Shown here: piece by piece, positions 53,976-62,818 of the stretch | How the letters are laid out: each line of letters starts with the position of its first letter | Numbering within the stretch: the first letter of the stretch is position 1 | DNA from: Labrys miyagiensis | Lineage (GTDB): Bacteria; Pseudomonadota; Alphaproteobacteria; Rhizobiales; Labraceae | Direction of reading: 5' to 3' | NCBI RefSeq assembly: GCF_030160835.1 | Contig: NZ_BSPC01000009.1 | Coordinates: forward strand, 1-64,000 | DNA: 64,000 nucleotides | The notes under the pieces: generated by a model | Told to the model about the DNA's origin: nothing | Database searches by the model: none | Seen by the model: only the letters and a program-made list of their open reading frames with translations | Made by a program: the position numbers and the translations under genes

Positions 53976-54221
53976 CCTGGGAGCGCGGACATCCTGTCCG
54001 CTCTTGAAACGATGACGGGTGAGGATGAGGTGCCTCTTCATTCTCATCCGTTTTTGTTTCCAAGAGGCCGGCTGAAAGCCAGCGGCCCCGGGAAGACGCG
54101 CCCTTCCTGGGACCGCTGGCGTCCTCGCCGGCTCTTGGAAGCGGTAGGCCCGCAAGATAGGGCGAGCCCCTCCCCACAGGCCTTCGTTTCCAAGAGCGGA
54201 CTGGAAGTCCGCGCTCCCAGG
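53976..54221. repeat. Nested intergenic inverted repeat, CCTGGGAGCGCGGAC family
   Basis: The outer arms CCTGGGAGCGCGGAC (53976-53990) and GTCCGCGCTCCCAGG (54207-54221) are exact reverse complements. Inside, a second pair (GTTTCCAAGAGGCCGGCTGA and the arm ending GCCGGCTCTTGGAAGC, about 54056 and 54135-54150) folds separately. The region between the EF-G-like gene and trhO otherwise holds no gene. Confidence 0.75.
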
Positions 54222-54256
54222 TTTACCCCCACCCCCATCCGCGCTATCTACCGCCG

Positions 54257-55264
54257 ATGCAGCCCATCGAGATCGCCGCCTTCTATCATTTCGCCCGCCT
54301 GCCGGATTTTGCCGCCCTGCGCGAGCCGCTGGCGAAGCTCGCCTGCTCGCTCGGCATCAAGGGCATCATCCTGCTGGCGCCGGAAGGCATCAACGGCACG
54401 GTGGGCGGCACACCCGAGGCGATGGCCGCCTTCCATCCCGGGCTGCGGGAAATCACCGGCCTTCCTGCCATCGAGCACAAGACCTCTTTCGCCGATGAGA
54501 TGCCCTTCCTGCGCATGAAGGTGCGGTTGAAGGAGGAGATCGTGACCCTCGGCGACACCAGCGTCGATCCCACCGCGCGCGTCGGCACCTATGTCGAGCC
54601 TAGGGATTGGAACGCCCTGATCGCCGATCCCGAGGTGCTGGTGATCGATACCCGCAACGATTTCGAAGTGCGCATCGGCAGCTTCCGGGGCGCCATCGAT
54701 CCCCACACCAAGACGTTCGGCGACTTTCCCGCCTATGTCAGGGACAATCTCGACCCCGCCCGTCACCGCAAGGTGGCGATGTTCTGCACCGGCGGCATAC
54801 GCTGCGAGAAAGCCACCAGCCTCATGCTGCGAGAGGGCTTCGAGGAGGTCTACCACCTCAAGGGCGGCGTCTTGAAATATCTGGAAGAAATCCCGCCGCA
54901 GGAGAGCCTGTGGCAGGGCGCCTGCTTCGTCTTCGACAAGCGCGTCGCCGTGGGGCACGGGCTAGCGGTCGAGGACTACCAGCTCTGCCATGGCTGCCTT
55001 TCGCCACTCGATGCCGAAGAACGGCGCTCGCCCGACTACGAGGAAGGCGTGAGCTGTCCCCATTGCGCCTCGACACTGACGGAGGCGCAGAAGGCCTCTT
55101 CTCGGGAGAGGCACCGGCAGGTGGTGCTGGCGGAAAGGCGTGGCGGCACGCATCTGGGGCCGGTCGGCGACGCCGCCACGATGCAGGGCGCGACGCGAGC
55201 CTCCCCTACGAGGCTGAGGGAGGTGGCCGAACGCAGTGAGGTCGGAGGGGGTGTGGTCCGCTAG
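54257..55264 (+). CDS. trhO: tRNA uridine-34 hydroxylase (TrhO/YceA) with repeat-derived C-terminus
   Basis: The 335-residue protein has the TrhO plan. An N-terminal acylphosphatase-like domain (EGINGTVGGTPEAM) is followed by a rhodanese domain with the catalytic Cys in VAMFCTGGIRCEKATSLM and C-terminal paired Cys (CHGCLSPLD; CPHC), which hydroxylates U34 of certain tRNAs using oxygen or prephenate. The last 25 residues (TRASPTRLREVAERSEV) are read from the intergenic palindrome at 55187-55411, not from the ancestral gene. Such repeats can lengthen proteins harmlessly. Confidence 0.9.
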   Translation: MQPIEIAAFYHFARLPDFAALREPLAKLACSLGIKGIILLAPEGINGTVGGTPEAMAAFHPGLREITGLPAIEHKTSFADEMPFLRMKVRLKEEIVTLGDTSVDPTARVGTYVEPRDWNALIADPEVLVIDTRNDFEVRIGSFRGAIDPHTKTFGDFPAYVRDNLDPARHRKVAMFCTGGIRCEKATSLMLREGFEEVYHLKGGVLKYLEEIPPQESLWQGACFVFDKRVAVGHGLAVEDYQLCHGCLSPLDAEERRSPDYEEGVSCPHCASTLTEAQKASSRERHRQVVLAERRGGTHLGPVGDAATMQGATRASPTRLREVAERSEVGGGVVR

Positions 55265-55411
55265 CTGCACATAGCAAGAAAAGGCTGCGCTTGTTTCTTA
55301 AGCCGCGCCCACTTTTCCCTGTGAAGTCGAGCCCGTCGGGCCACACCCCCTCCGAGCCGACTTCGTCGGCCCACCTCCCCCAGCTTCGTGGGGGAGGCTC
55401 GCGTCGCGCCC
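55187..55411. repeat. Intergenic inverted repeat fused into trhO
   Basis: GGGCGCGACGCGAGCCTCCC (55187-55206) faces the arm ending GGGAGGCTCGCGTCGCGCCC (about 55392-55411). The whole is related to the 44797-44999 element. Its left arm supplies the last codons and stop of trhO, and the rest fills the gap before queC. Confidence 0.8.
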
Positions 55412-55442
55412 TTCGATCCAAGCCCCTCCCCGGACCTCACTG

Positions 55443-56138
55443 ATGCCTGAAACCGCCCTCGTCCTGTTCTCCGCCGGCCAGGATTCCACCACCTGCCTCG
55501 CCTGGGCGCTCGAGCGCTTCGACCATGTCGAGACTGTGGGCTTCGATTATGGCCAGCGTCACCGGGTGGAGCTCGACATGCGGCCGACGGTGCTGGCGGC
55601 CCTGCGGCAGTCCTTCCCGGCCTGGGGCGCCAGGCTCGGCGAGGATCATCTCGTCGATCTCGGCGTGCTGGGCAAGATCAGCGAGACCTCGCTCACCCGC
55701 GATGTCGCCATCACCATGCAGGCGAACGGGCTGCCCAACAGCTTCGTGCCAGGGCGCAACCTGCTCTTCCTGACCTTCGCCGCCACGCTCGCCTATCGGC
55801 GCGGGGCCAGGCACCTCGTCACCGGCGTGTGCGAGACCGACTTCTCCGGCTATCCCGATTGCCGGGACGACACCATGAAGGCCATGCAGCTCGCGCTCAA
55901 TCTCGGCATGGAGGCACGCTTCGTCATCCATACACCGCTGATGTGGATCGACAAGGCCGCGACCTGGTCCCTCGCCCGCAAGCTCGGCGGCGACACGCTG
56001 GTGGACCTGATCCGCCGGGACACCCACACCTGCTACAATGGCGACCGCAGCCACCGCCACGACTGGGGCTTGGGCTGCGGCACCTGCCCGGCCTGCGAAC
56101 TGCGCGCGGCCGGCTACCGCAAGTTCATCGCCGGCTGA
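55443..56138 (+). CDS. queC: 7-cyano-7-deazaguanine synthase
   Basis: The 231-residue enzyme makes preQ0, the precursor of queuosine, from carboxydeazaguanine, ATP and ammonia. It has the ATP pyrophosphatase loop [16 protein letters not shown], the [19 protein letters not shown] segment and the C-terminal zinc-binding Cys cluster [16 protein letters not shown]. Partners such as QueD and QueE are not in the window. TrhO, another tRNA modification enzyme, is the preceding gene. Confidence 0.95.
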   Translation: MPETALVLFSAGQDSTTCLAWALERFDHVETVGFDYGQRHRVELDMRPTVLAALRQSFPAWGARLGEDHLVDLGVLGKISETSLTRDVAITMQANGLPNSFVPGRNLLFLTFAATLAYRRGARHLVTGVCETDFSGYPDCRDDTMKAMQLALNLGMEARFVIHTPLMWIDKAATWSLARKLGGDTLVDLIRRDTHTCYNGDRSHRHDWGLGCGTCPACELRAAGYRKFIAG

Positions 56139-56182
56139 GAGCGACGCGGCCTCGCAACGATACGAATATCCGCCGTCCCCTC

Positions 56183-56440
56183 TCAGGGCTTGTAGACGGG
56201 ATGCGGATGATGCCGATAGACGTGCCTCACGTGCCGATAATGCCGGTAGTGCTTGGTATAATACACCCCCGGCTTGTAATGCTCGCAGCCCTCATAGCCG
56301 TTGGGCACCCAGTTGGGCGGCAGCGGGGCGGCATAGCGGCAGTCAGTGGCGCTGTAGGGATAGCCGCGCTGCGTGGCGCAAGCACCCAGTCCGCCAGCCA
56401 GCAAGGCAACCATGGTTGCCGCAATCAATTTCGTGCTCAT
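56183..56440 (-). CDS. Small His/Tyr-rich lipoprotein
   Basis: AAGGACG sets the ATG at 56440. The 85-residue product has a lipoprotein signal (KLIAATMVALLAGGLGACAT) with the acylated Cys in LGAC. The mature part has one disulfide-capable Cys pair and a C-terminal tail packed with His and Tyr (YTKHYRHYRHVRHVYRHHPH). The tail may bind metal ions or the cell wall. A large palindrome lies upstream. No family is named. Confidence 0.7.
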   Translation of the reverse strand: MSTKLIAATMVALLAGGLGACATQRGYPYSATDCRYAAPLPPNWVPNGYEGCEHYKPGVYYTKHYRHYRHVRHVYRHHPHPVYKP

Positions 56441-56761
56441 CGGCCGTCCTTTTGCACCCGCACCACCAAAACAGCAATTTATCAGCCCACCTCCAGGATC
56501 GGCTGATAAATTGCTGCGTCTTCTCAAAGTTCTAGGCGTGAGACTCGCCCCCGAATGCGATTCCGACGCAGTACATAAAGCTCAGGCAACCTGAACCGGA
56601 CATGCGGTCTCGTCAAGCGCTGCGGTCGCACCGCTCCGGTCAAAACATCGCGCCAAAAAAGCAGCGCATCGCCGTGCCTGAAAGCTGGCTGAAAGCTTGC
56701 TGCCGTAGGGTGGCGCCGTTCAAAGCAGGGGCAGCGGGCGAACCAAACCAGGGAGGTAGGA
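56441..56761. other. Divergent intergenic region with a palindrome
   Basis: There is no gene between the lipoprotein (minus) and the propeller protein (plus). Both promoters and the 16-bp inverted repeat at 56472-56516 are here, and GGGAGGTAGG precedes the propeller gene. Confidence 0.5.
56472..56516. promoter_or_regulatory. 16-bp perfect inverted repeat
   Basis: CAGCAATTTATCAGCC (56472-56487) faces GGCTGATAAATTGCTG (56501-56516) across 13 bases, 32 bases upstream of the lipoprotein start. It is either an operator for that gene or a hairpin in its leader. Confidence 0.65.
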
Positions 56762-57841
56762 ATGACCAGGCTCGGCTTGGCAGTCTCCGTTACGACTTTG
56801 GCTTTCGTCATCGGCACGCCGGCTCTCGCCTTTGACGGCTGGCGCCTGCAACATGCAACCACAATCGATGGCAAGGGCTCGGGCTACGACTATGTTTCGG
56901 TCGATTCGACCACGCATCACGTCTTTCTCGGCCACCGCAAGGAAGGCCTGCAGGTCTTCGATCCTACGGCCGGCAAGGTGATCAAGGTGATCGACAAGAC
57001 GGCGACGGACAGTTCGGACGGTGCCGTGCTCATCCCCGAATTCGACCTCGGCGTCTCCAACAACGAGGATGGCACTATCACGCCGTTCAAGCTATCGACG
57101 CTTGAGGCGCAGGCGCCGATCAAGGTGGGCGAGGATCTCGACACCAGCCATTACGATCCCGTCAGCAAGCGCCTGGTGCTCAACATGGGTTCGGGCGATG
57201 ACGGCACAGAGCTGATCATGCTGGATGTTCCCTCCCTGAAGGAGGTCCGCCGGCTCAAGGTGCCGAGCAAGAAGGTGGAAGGCGCCGACAGCGACGGCGA
57301 ATCCGGCTTCTTCCTGGCCGCCCAGGACCTCGACAAGGTCTACAAGATCGACACCACGGCCGGGAAGATCGTCGCCACCTATGATACCGCGCCCGCCTGC
57401 GGCCACCCCACGGCGGTGACGGTGAACGCGGCCGATGAGCGTGTCTATGTCAGCTGCCGTGGCCACGACGCCATCAAGCCCTCGCTCCTGGTGCTGGATG
57501 GCGTCAGCGGCAAGATCGTCTACAGCGCCGAGATCGGCGGGGGCACCGACAGCATCATCTATGATGCCGCTCTCAAGCGCATCTTCACCGCCAATGGCGT
57601 GAGTGCCAACCTCAACGTCTTCCAGGTCGACGGTCCCGACAGCTACAAGCCGCTGGAGACCCTGGGCACTCGCGCCGGCGTGCGCACCATGGCGATGGAT
57701 CGCCAGACCAAGACGATCTACGCCATCACCGCCGAGGGCAGCGCCGACGCCTCCAAGAAGATTCTGACGGCTGTCTCGCCGTTCTATGCCAACACCTTCT
57801 ACCCGAACACCTTCACGGTGCTGACCTACGGCAAGCCCTGA
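56762..57841 (+). CDS. YncE-like beta-propeller protein, exported
   Basis: The 359-residue protein has a signal peptide (RLGLAVSVTTLAFVIGTPAL) and repeated blade-like segments, for example DYVSVDSTTHHVFLGHRKEG and GKIVATYDTAPACGHPTAVT, with recurring VYVSCRGHDAIK-type blades. Such periplasmic seven-blade propellers of the YncE group bind unknown ligands. GGGAGGTAGG gives a strong start. A bidirectional terminator separates it from the next gene. Confidence 0.82.
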   Translation: MTRLGLAVSVTTLAFVIGTPALAFDGWRLQHATTIDGKGSGYDYVSVDSTTHHVFLGHRKEGLQVFDPTAGKVIKVIDKTATDSSDGAVLIPEFDLGVSNNEDGTITPFKLSTLEAQAPIKVGEDLDTSHYDPVSKRLVLNMGSGDDGTELIMLDVPSLKEVRRLKVPSKKVEGADSDGESGFFLAAQDLDKVYKIDTTAGKIVATYDTAPACGHPTAVTVNAADERVYVSCRGHDAIKPSLLVLDGVSGKIVYSAEIGGGTDSIIYDAALKRIFTANGVSANLNVFQVDGPDSYKPLETLGTRAGVRTMAMDRQTKTIYAITAEGSADASKKILTAVSPFYANTFYPNTFTVLTYGKP

Positions 57842-57847
57842 GAGGGT

Positions 57848-57899
57848 CCCAGAACAAATCGCCGACCTAGCGCAGGCGCAAGGTCGGCGATGATCTGGG
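57848..57899. terminator. Bidirectional double hairpin
   Basis: CCCAGA (57848-57853) and TCTGGG (57894-57899) enclose ATCGCCGACCT (57858-57868) and AGGTCGGCGAT (57881-57891). It lies between the convergent propeller and choX-like genes. Confidence 0.8.
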
Positions 57900-57926
57900 C
57901 AACGATGGCGACAACCTCGCGCTCTA

Positions 57927-58874
57927 TCAGAGGCCCAGGCCCTTCTTCACCGCCGGCAACCCCGGCTGGCCGTCGAACGTCGTGACGCCATTGAGCCAGG
58001 TATCGAGGACGCCCGGGTTGGCTTTAAGATATTCAGCGGCTGCCGTCGGGCCGTCCTTGCCGTCGGTCAGGATCATGTTCATCATCGTATTTTCAAGATC
58101 GACGTTGAACTTCAGATTGCTGACAAGCTTGGCGGCGTTCGGGCATTCGGCCGCCCAACCCGCGCGCTCATTGGTGTAGACGACAGCACTGCCGAAGTTG
58201 GGACCAAACGTTTCATCACCGCCGGTCAGGTACTGAATCTTGAAGTTGACATTCATCGGATGGGGAGCCCAGCCAAGGAAAACGATGTCCTCCCCGCGCG
58301 CAACATCGCCTTGAACCTGAGCGATCATGCCTTGCTCGCTCGATTCCACCAGCTGGAAGCCCTTCAATCCGTCCTTGTTGTTGTCGATCATGCCCTGGAT
58401 GAGCCCGTTGCCGGTATCGCCTGGTTCTATGCCGTAGATCTTGCCTTGGAGCGAATCCTTGAATTTTGCGATGTCGCTAAAGTCCTTCAGTCCCTTGTCA
58501 TAGGTATATTGCGGCACGGCGAGCGTGTATTTCGCACCAACAGGAAGATTGGCGCCGGTGACGACAATCGATTTGTCGTCAAGATATGGTTTGCGATCGT
58601 TCACCATGCTGGGTTGCCAGTCACCGAGATAGACGTCGATATCCTTGTTCTTCATTGACGCGTAGGTAAGCGGAATGGTGAGAACCGTGGTCGTTGGCGT
58701 ATAGCCCAGACCTTTCAGAATGAGGGAGGAGATGGCGGTCGTCGAGGTGATGTCGGTCCAGCCGACATCGGAAAATCTGACGGTCCTGCAGGATTCCGAA
58801 TCGCTGGCCCGTGCGCCGCCGGTCACTCCGAGGGTCAGGGCGGCGATTGTGAACATGATGCCGAAATTTTTCAT
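57927..58874 (-). CDS. choX: Choline/glycine-betaine ABC substrate-binding protein (ChoX/ProX-like)
   Basis: GGGAGATTTTGG sets ATG 58874, and the 315-residue protein starts with a signal peptide (MKNFGIMFTIAALTLGVTGG). The ligand aromatic boxes are RFSDVGWTDITSTTAISSL, DVYLGDWQPSM and FLGWAPHPMNVNFKIQYL, typical of choline-binding ChoX and ProX proteins. It would capture choline or betaine in the periplasm, but no permease (ChoW) or ATPase (ChoV) is adjacent. The alcohol dehydrogenase lies just upstream in the same direction. Confidence 0.85.
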   Translation of the reverse strand: MKNFGIMFTIAALTLGVTGGARASDSESCRTVRFSDVGWTDITSTTAISSLILKGLGYTPTTTVLTIPLTYASMKNKDIDVYLGDWQPSMVNDRKPYLDDKSIVVTGANLPVGAKYTLAVPQYTYDKGLKDFSDIAKFKDSLQGKIYGIEPGDTGNGLIQGMIDNNKDGLKGFQLVESSEQGMIAQVQGDVARGEDIVFLGWAPHPMNVNFKIQYLTGGDETFGPNFGSAVVYTNERAGWAAECPNAAKLVSNLKFNVDLENTMMNMILTDGKDGPTAAAEYLKANPGVLDTWLNGVTTFDGQPGLPAVKKGLGL

Positions 58875-58937
58875 TCCAAAATCTCCCATATCCGGTGATT
58901 CACACCATGCGACCCCACCACGGGGCGGCACTGACCG

Positions 58938-59948
58938 TTAGAACTCGATGACGAAGCGGCCTTTCGAGGTGCCGTTTTCCAGGGCGAGCAAGGCGTCCGA
59001 GACTTGCTCCAGCGAAATGGTCTCGACGGCGATTTCGAAGGGCCGTTCAGCGTGCATAGCGACGAGTTCGCGCATCTGGGCCCGGGTGCCGACGCTGGTT
59101 CCGGTGATGATGACGCCCGTGGCCGTCAACCACTCCTGAATCAGGGGAACTGGCTCGAACACCATCGCGGCTGCAATGATTCTGCCACGGGGCCTGATAG
59201 CAGCGATCATCGCGGCCCAGGTGGCCGTCGTCGGAGCGAAATTGATGCATGCGTGGGGCTTGTTGGTTCTCGCCGCGAGTCTGGCAGGCAGTGTGTCGTC
59301 GGCGATCTCAGCCTCCATCGCCCCATAGCGTTGGGCGATCTTCAATTTTACCGGGTCGCGATCCACCGCCAGGACCTTGATGCCAAGGCGGCTGGCGATC
59401 TGAATAGCGTAAAGCCCAAGGCCGCCGCAGCCGAAGACAATGCAGGTCTCGCCCTCCTTCAGTTCCGCCTTTTTGAGGGCGCCATAAGCGGTGATGCCGG
59501 CGCACATCAGCGGAGCAGTGGTGAGGGGATCGATGTTCGAGGGCAAGCGCACCGCGAACCCGGCACTGGCAAGGACGTAGTCCGCAAACGCTCCCGGCAC
59601 ATTCAGGCCATGGGCCCGATGGTGCTGGCAGAATGATTCGTCACCCTCCAGGCACTCGTCGCAGTGGCGGCAGGTGTCATGAATCCAGGGCACCCCAACC
59701 TGGTCGCCAAGAGCCCAGCCTGCGACCCCGTCACCGACCGCTTCGACGACGCCGACCCCTTCATGCCCCATCACGAAAGGCGAGGGAATCTGCGTCGGTA
59801 TGCCCTCGCCCCTCCAGATATGGACGTCTGAATGGCAGACCCCGCAGGCCTGAAGGCGCACCAATAATTGTCCAGGACCAGGAACCGGACGGGGCAGGCT
59901 CACAACGCCAAGGGGCGCCCCATAAGTGGCGAGCACAGCTGCACGCAT
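58938..59948 (-). CDS. Zinc-dependent alcohol dehydrogenase
   Basis: The start is set at MRAAVL (59948, with AGGAAG upstream), giving 336 residues; ATGs at 59969 and 59981 are possible. It has catalytic zinc ligands in ACGVCHSDVHIW and GHEGVGVVEAVG, structural zinc Cys in CRHCDECLEGDESFC, and the NAD fold GCGGLGLYAIQIASRLG. It oxidises alcohols, perhaps on the choline/betaine route given its neighbours, but the substrate is not fixed by sequence. Confidence 0.88.
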   Translation of the reverse strand: MRAAVLATYGAPLGVVSLPRPVPGPGQLLVRLQACGVCHSDVHIWRGEGIPTQIPSPFVMGHEGVGVVEAVGDGVAGWALGDQVGVPWIHDTCRHCDECLEGDESFCQHHRAHGLNVPGAFADYVLASAGFAVRLPSNIDPLTTAPLMCAGITAYGALKKAELKEGETCIVFGCGGLGLYAIQIASRLGIKVLAVDRDPVKLKIAQRYGAMEAEIADDTLPARLAARTNKPHACINFAPTTATWAAMIAAIRPRGRIIAAAMVFEPVPLIQEWLTATGVIITGTSVGTRAQMRELVAMHAERPFEIAVETISLEQVSDALLALENGTSKGRFVIEF

Positions 59949-60062
59949 CGTGTCTGCACTTCCTGTCATGGACGTTCCCATCGCGACCGGCGCCCTCGCG
60001 CCACCTCATCCCGCGCGGATGCCGCGGGGGGAGGCAGAGAAGCAGCGCCAACCAATGGATTG

Positions 60063-60114
60063 GAGCGTACGCCCAAAAAATTTTTAGACAAGACAGAAAA
60101 TTGTTAGAGCGTAC
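60063..60114. promoter_or_regulatory. Direct repeat before the BetI-like regulator
   Basis: GAGCGTAC occurs at 60063-60070 and 60107-60114, each followed by an A-rich run (AAAAAA/AAAAAATT). They lie in the region divergent between the alcohol dehydrogenase and the TetR-type gene. They are probable operator halves. Confidence 0.45.
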
Positions 60115-60141
60115 AAAAAATTGGCCCGATATAAGAATTGG

Positions 60142-60768
60142 ATGGCTGCGAAGAGCAAGAAGCAGAAAACCCGGATCGAGGACATCAGGCGGATCGAGCT
60201 GATCGAGGCAGCCCACCGCATCTTTTTGCGCGACGGGCTGAAAGGTCTGACCACCACGCGGATCTGCCATGAGGCGGGGATGTCACAGGGCATCCTGACC
60301 TATTATTTCAAGGACAAGGACGAAGTACTTTTCGAGATGGTGAGGTTCGCCAATCGCCTGCTGATGGATGCGGTGGTGGTCAATTTGCGCCAGGCCCAGA
60401 CGCGTTGGGATCGCTTGATCGCGATTATCGATGGCAATTTCCCGGAGTCGAAATTCGATCGCAACACGGCGAACGCCTGGATTTCCTTCTATGCGGAGGC
60501 CGCCCATTCACCGCGCTATGCCCGCTTGCAACAGCTGTTCTACAAACGGCTGAGGTCCAATGTCATGTCGGCGCTTTTTCCACTCTGGCCCAAGAGCAGG
60601 ATCGATCATTTTCTCTCTGGCTTTGCTGCGATGCTGGATGGCTTCTGGCTGCGGCGCGGTCACTCGGACGGCGCTATTTCACGGGAGCAGGCAAGAACGC
60701 TGCTGGTGGAATATTCCGAGAAAATGCTCGGGGACGACATGGTTTCGAAGTTGAAGCTGCTCCGTTGA
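60142..60768 (+). CDS. TetR/BetI-like transcriptional regulator
   Basis: The ATG at 60142 (a TTG at 60121 is possible) gives 208 residues. The HTH domain reads IELIEAAHRIFLRDGLKGLT, then TRICHEAGMSQGILTYYFKD, as in BetI choline regulators, and the ligand domain has the NAWISFYAEAAHSPRYARLQ segment. It is divergent from the alcohol dehydrogenase and choX genes and probably represses them. Confidence 0.88.
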   Translation: MAAKSKKQKTRIEDIRRIELIEAAHRIFLRDGLKGLTTTRICHEAGMSQGILTYYFKDKDEVLFEMVRFANRLLMDAVVVNLRQAQTRWDRLIAIIDGNFPESKFDRNTANAWISFYAEAAHSPRYARLQQLFYKRLRSNVMSALFPLWPKSRIDHFLSGFAAMLDGFWLRRGHSDGAISREQARTLLVEYSEKMLGDDMVSKLKLLR

Positions 60769-60864
60769 AACCCGATGCGGTGAGGACGCCGGGGTCAGGC
60801 TCAAGAACCCATACCCCCAGCTTTACCCGGGAACTTGGCGAGCCCGATGCGCTCGCCGACTGCA

Positions 60865-61764
60865 TCATCCGGCCAGGGACCGCGCCGGTTCGGCCTGCTG
60901 CGGCCTGAGCACCTCGTCGCGGTAATGCGCGGCGATGTCGTCGCTGGTGGTGAGCCAGACGCCCTCATGGCCGGCGATATAGGCGAGCGCGCGGTCGAGA
61001 TATTTGTGTCGGAAGGCCTGGCCGATGACGAAGGGGTGCAGGGCCAGGGCCATCACGCGGCCGCCTTTGGCGCTGTCGGCATAGAGCTGGTCGAACTGGT
61101 CGACCACCACGCGGTAGAAATCCTCGCCCGACAGGCGATGCTGGGTGAACAGCATGATGTCGTTGAGCTCCACCGAATAGGGCACCGAGATCAGCCCCGG
61201 CACGTTGAGCGGGAAGGGCTGGTCGTCGGCGCACCAGTCGAGCACATAGTCGAGGTCGAATTCACGCAGCAGCCTCGGGGTTTCGAAGGTTTCCGAGAGG
61301 CCCGGCCCCATCCAGCCCCGCACCGGCCGGCCGGTCGCCTGGCCAATGGTTTGGATGACATCGGCGAGATCAGCCCGCTCTTGCTCCACCGTCATGCCGG
61401 TCTGCAAGGTCGAATTGTTGCGGCCATGCGCGAGCCAGGCCCAGTCCCGCGCCTTTCCGGCGGCGATGATCTGAGGATAATGCCGGCAGACATCGGCGTT
61501 CAGCAGCACGGAGGCGCGCAGCCCGTGTGCGTCGAGCGCGTCGATCACACGCCAGATACCCACGCGTGCCCCATAGTCCCGCCAACCGTGATTCAGCGCG
61601 TCGGGCTTGAGGTGTGACGTACCGGCAAAGATGCTGGTCGCCGGCTTGTCGACCTCGAAATGCTCGACGTTGAGGCCGACATAGAAGGCTAAGCGGGTGC
61701 CGCCGGGCCAGGTGAGCGGCTGACGGGTGGTGATGGGCGCGTAGTCGTAAAGGGTGTTGTCCAT
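60865..61764 (-). CDS. Polysaccharide deacetylase-family protein (PuuE-like)
   Basis: AAGGAG sets ATG 61764, and the 299 residues match the allantoinase/PuuE-type NodB fold: MDNTLYDYAPITTRQPLTWP, then YGARVGIWRVIDALDAHGLR, the metal/active His in WLAHGRNNSTLQ and ALALHPFVIGQAFRHKYL near the end. Such enzymes hydrolyse allantoin-like or N-acetyl substrates. The divergent LysR gene is the likely regulator. The frame is open to 62400, but that extension overlaps LysR. Confidence 0.82.
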   Translation of the reverse strand: MDNTLYDYAPITTRQPLTWPGGTRLAFYVGLNVEHFEVDKPATSIFAGTSHLKPDALNHGWRDYGARVGIWRVIDALDAHGLRASVLLNADVCRHYPQIIAAGKARDWAWLAHGRNNSTLQTGMTVEQERADLADVIQTIGQATGRPVRGWMGPGLSETFETPRLLREFDLDYVLDWCADDQPFPLNVPGLISVPYSVELNDIMLFTQHRLSGEDFYRVVVDQFDQLYADSAKGGRVMALALHPFVIGQAFRHKYLDRALAYIAGHEGVWLTTSDDIAAHYRDEVLRPQQAEPARSLAG

Positions 61765-61927
61765 AGGCTTCTCCTTTGCCGTGAGCCAGCGGAGCAGCGC
61801 CGCAAGGGACCGCGTGCCCTGCCCTCCAGGCTGTTGGAAGCAAAGATAAATTCGTTCCTCATTGAAGAGAATTAGGCTAAAGCTTGAAACATATCGGACA
61901 TTTATGTCCGCAAAAGAAAGGCTCACC

Positions 61928-62809
61928 GTGGACAGCCTCAACGCTCTCAGCGCCTTCGTGCAGGCCGCCGAATCGCGCAGTTTCACCCTGGCTGGGCGGC
62001 AGCTCGGCGTATCCTCTTCCGCCATCGGCAAAGCGGTGGCGCGGCTGGAGGAGAGGCTCCAGGTTCGTCTCTTCCACCGCTCGACCCGCTCGATCACGCC
62101 GACGCCCGAGGGCCTGCTCTTCCTGGAGCGCTGCCGGCGCATCTTCGACGAGATCGATGCGGCCGAGCACGAACTCGCCCAGGCCACCGGCGCGCCGCGC
62201 GGCAGGCTGCGCGTCAGCCTGCCGATGATCGGCATGCTGATGATGCCGACGATCGGTGCCTTCATGCGCGCTTTTCCCGAAGTGGAGCTCGACCTCGATT
62301 TCACCGACAGGCTGGTCGACGTGATCGAGGAAGGCTTCGACGGCGTCATCCGCGCCGGGCCTGTCAGCGATTCCCGTCTGATGACGCGCGTGCTGGGCAA
62401 TTTCCGCTTCAGGCTGGTGGGCTCGCCTGTCTATTTCGCCGAGCGCCGGCCACCGAGCCGACCGGAGGAGCTGACCGCCCATGCCTGCCTGCACCACCGC
62501 TTCGCCACCAGCGGCAAGCTTGAGCCCTGGCCGCTGCGCTGGGCTCGTAAGGAGGTGGACTTGCCGAGGAGCGCCGTGCTGAACACCATCGAGCCCCTGA
62601 TCGAACTCGCCGAGCAAGGCCTGGGCATCGCCTGCCTGCCGGATTTCGCGGTGCGCCAGCAGGTCGAGGATGGCCGGCTCGTCGCCATACTCGACGATTT
62701 CATCCGCCATCAGGGGATCTACCGCATGCTCTGGCCCTCGAGCCGCCACCTTTCGCCCAAGCTGCGGGTGTTCGTCGACTTCATGGCGGCGAACCTGCTC
62801 CCCGCCTGA
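61928..62809 (+). CDS. LysR-family transcriptional regulator
   Basis: The GTG at 61928, after AAAGG, gives the canonical start DSLNALSAFVQAAESRSFTL with the HTH AGRQLGVSSSAIGKAVARLE. ATG 61904 would add eight residues. The 293-residue protein has the usual effector domain (RLRVSLPMIGMLMMPTIGAF, then LDFTDRLVDVIEEGFDGVIR). It is divergent from the deacetylase gene. Confidence 0.9.
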   Translation: MDSLNALSAFVQAAESRSFTLAGRQLGVSSSAIGKAVARLEERLQVRLFHRSTRSITPTPEGLLFLERCRRIFDEIDAAEHELAQATGAPRGRLRVSLPMIGMLMMPTIGAFMRAFPEVELDLDFTDRLVDVIEEGFDGVIRAGPVSDSRLMTRVLGNFRFRLVGSPVYFAERRPPSRPEELTAHACLHHRFATSGKLEPWPLRWARKEVDLPRSAVLNTIEPLIELAEQGLGIACLPDFAVRQQVEDGRLVAILDDFIRHQGIYRMLWPSSRHLSPKLRVFVDFMAANLLPA

Positions 62810-62818
62810 GGCACCCAC

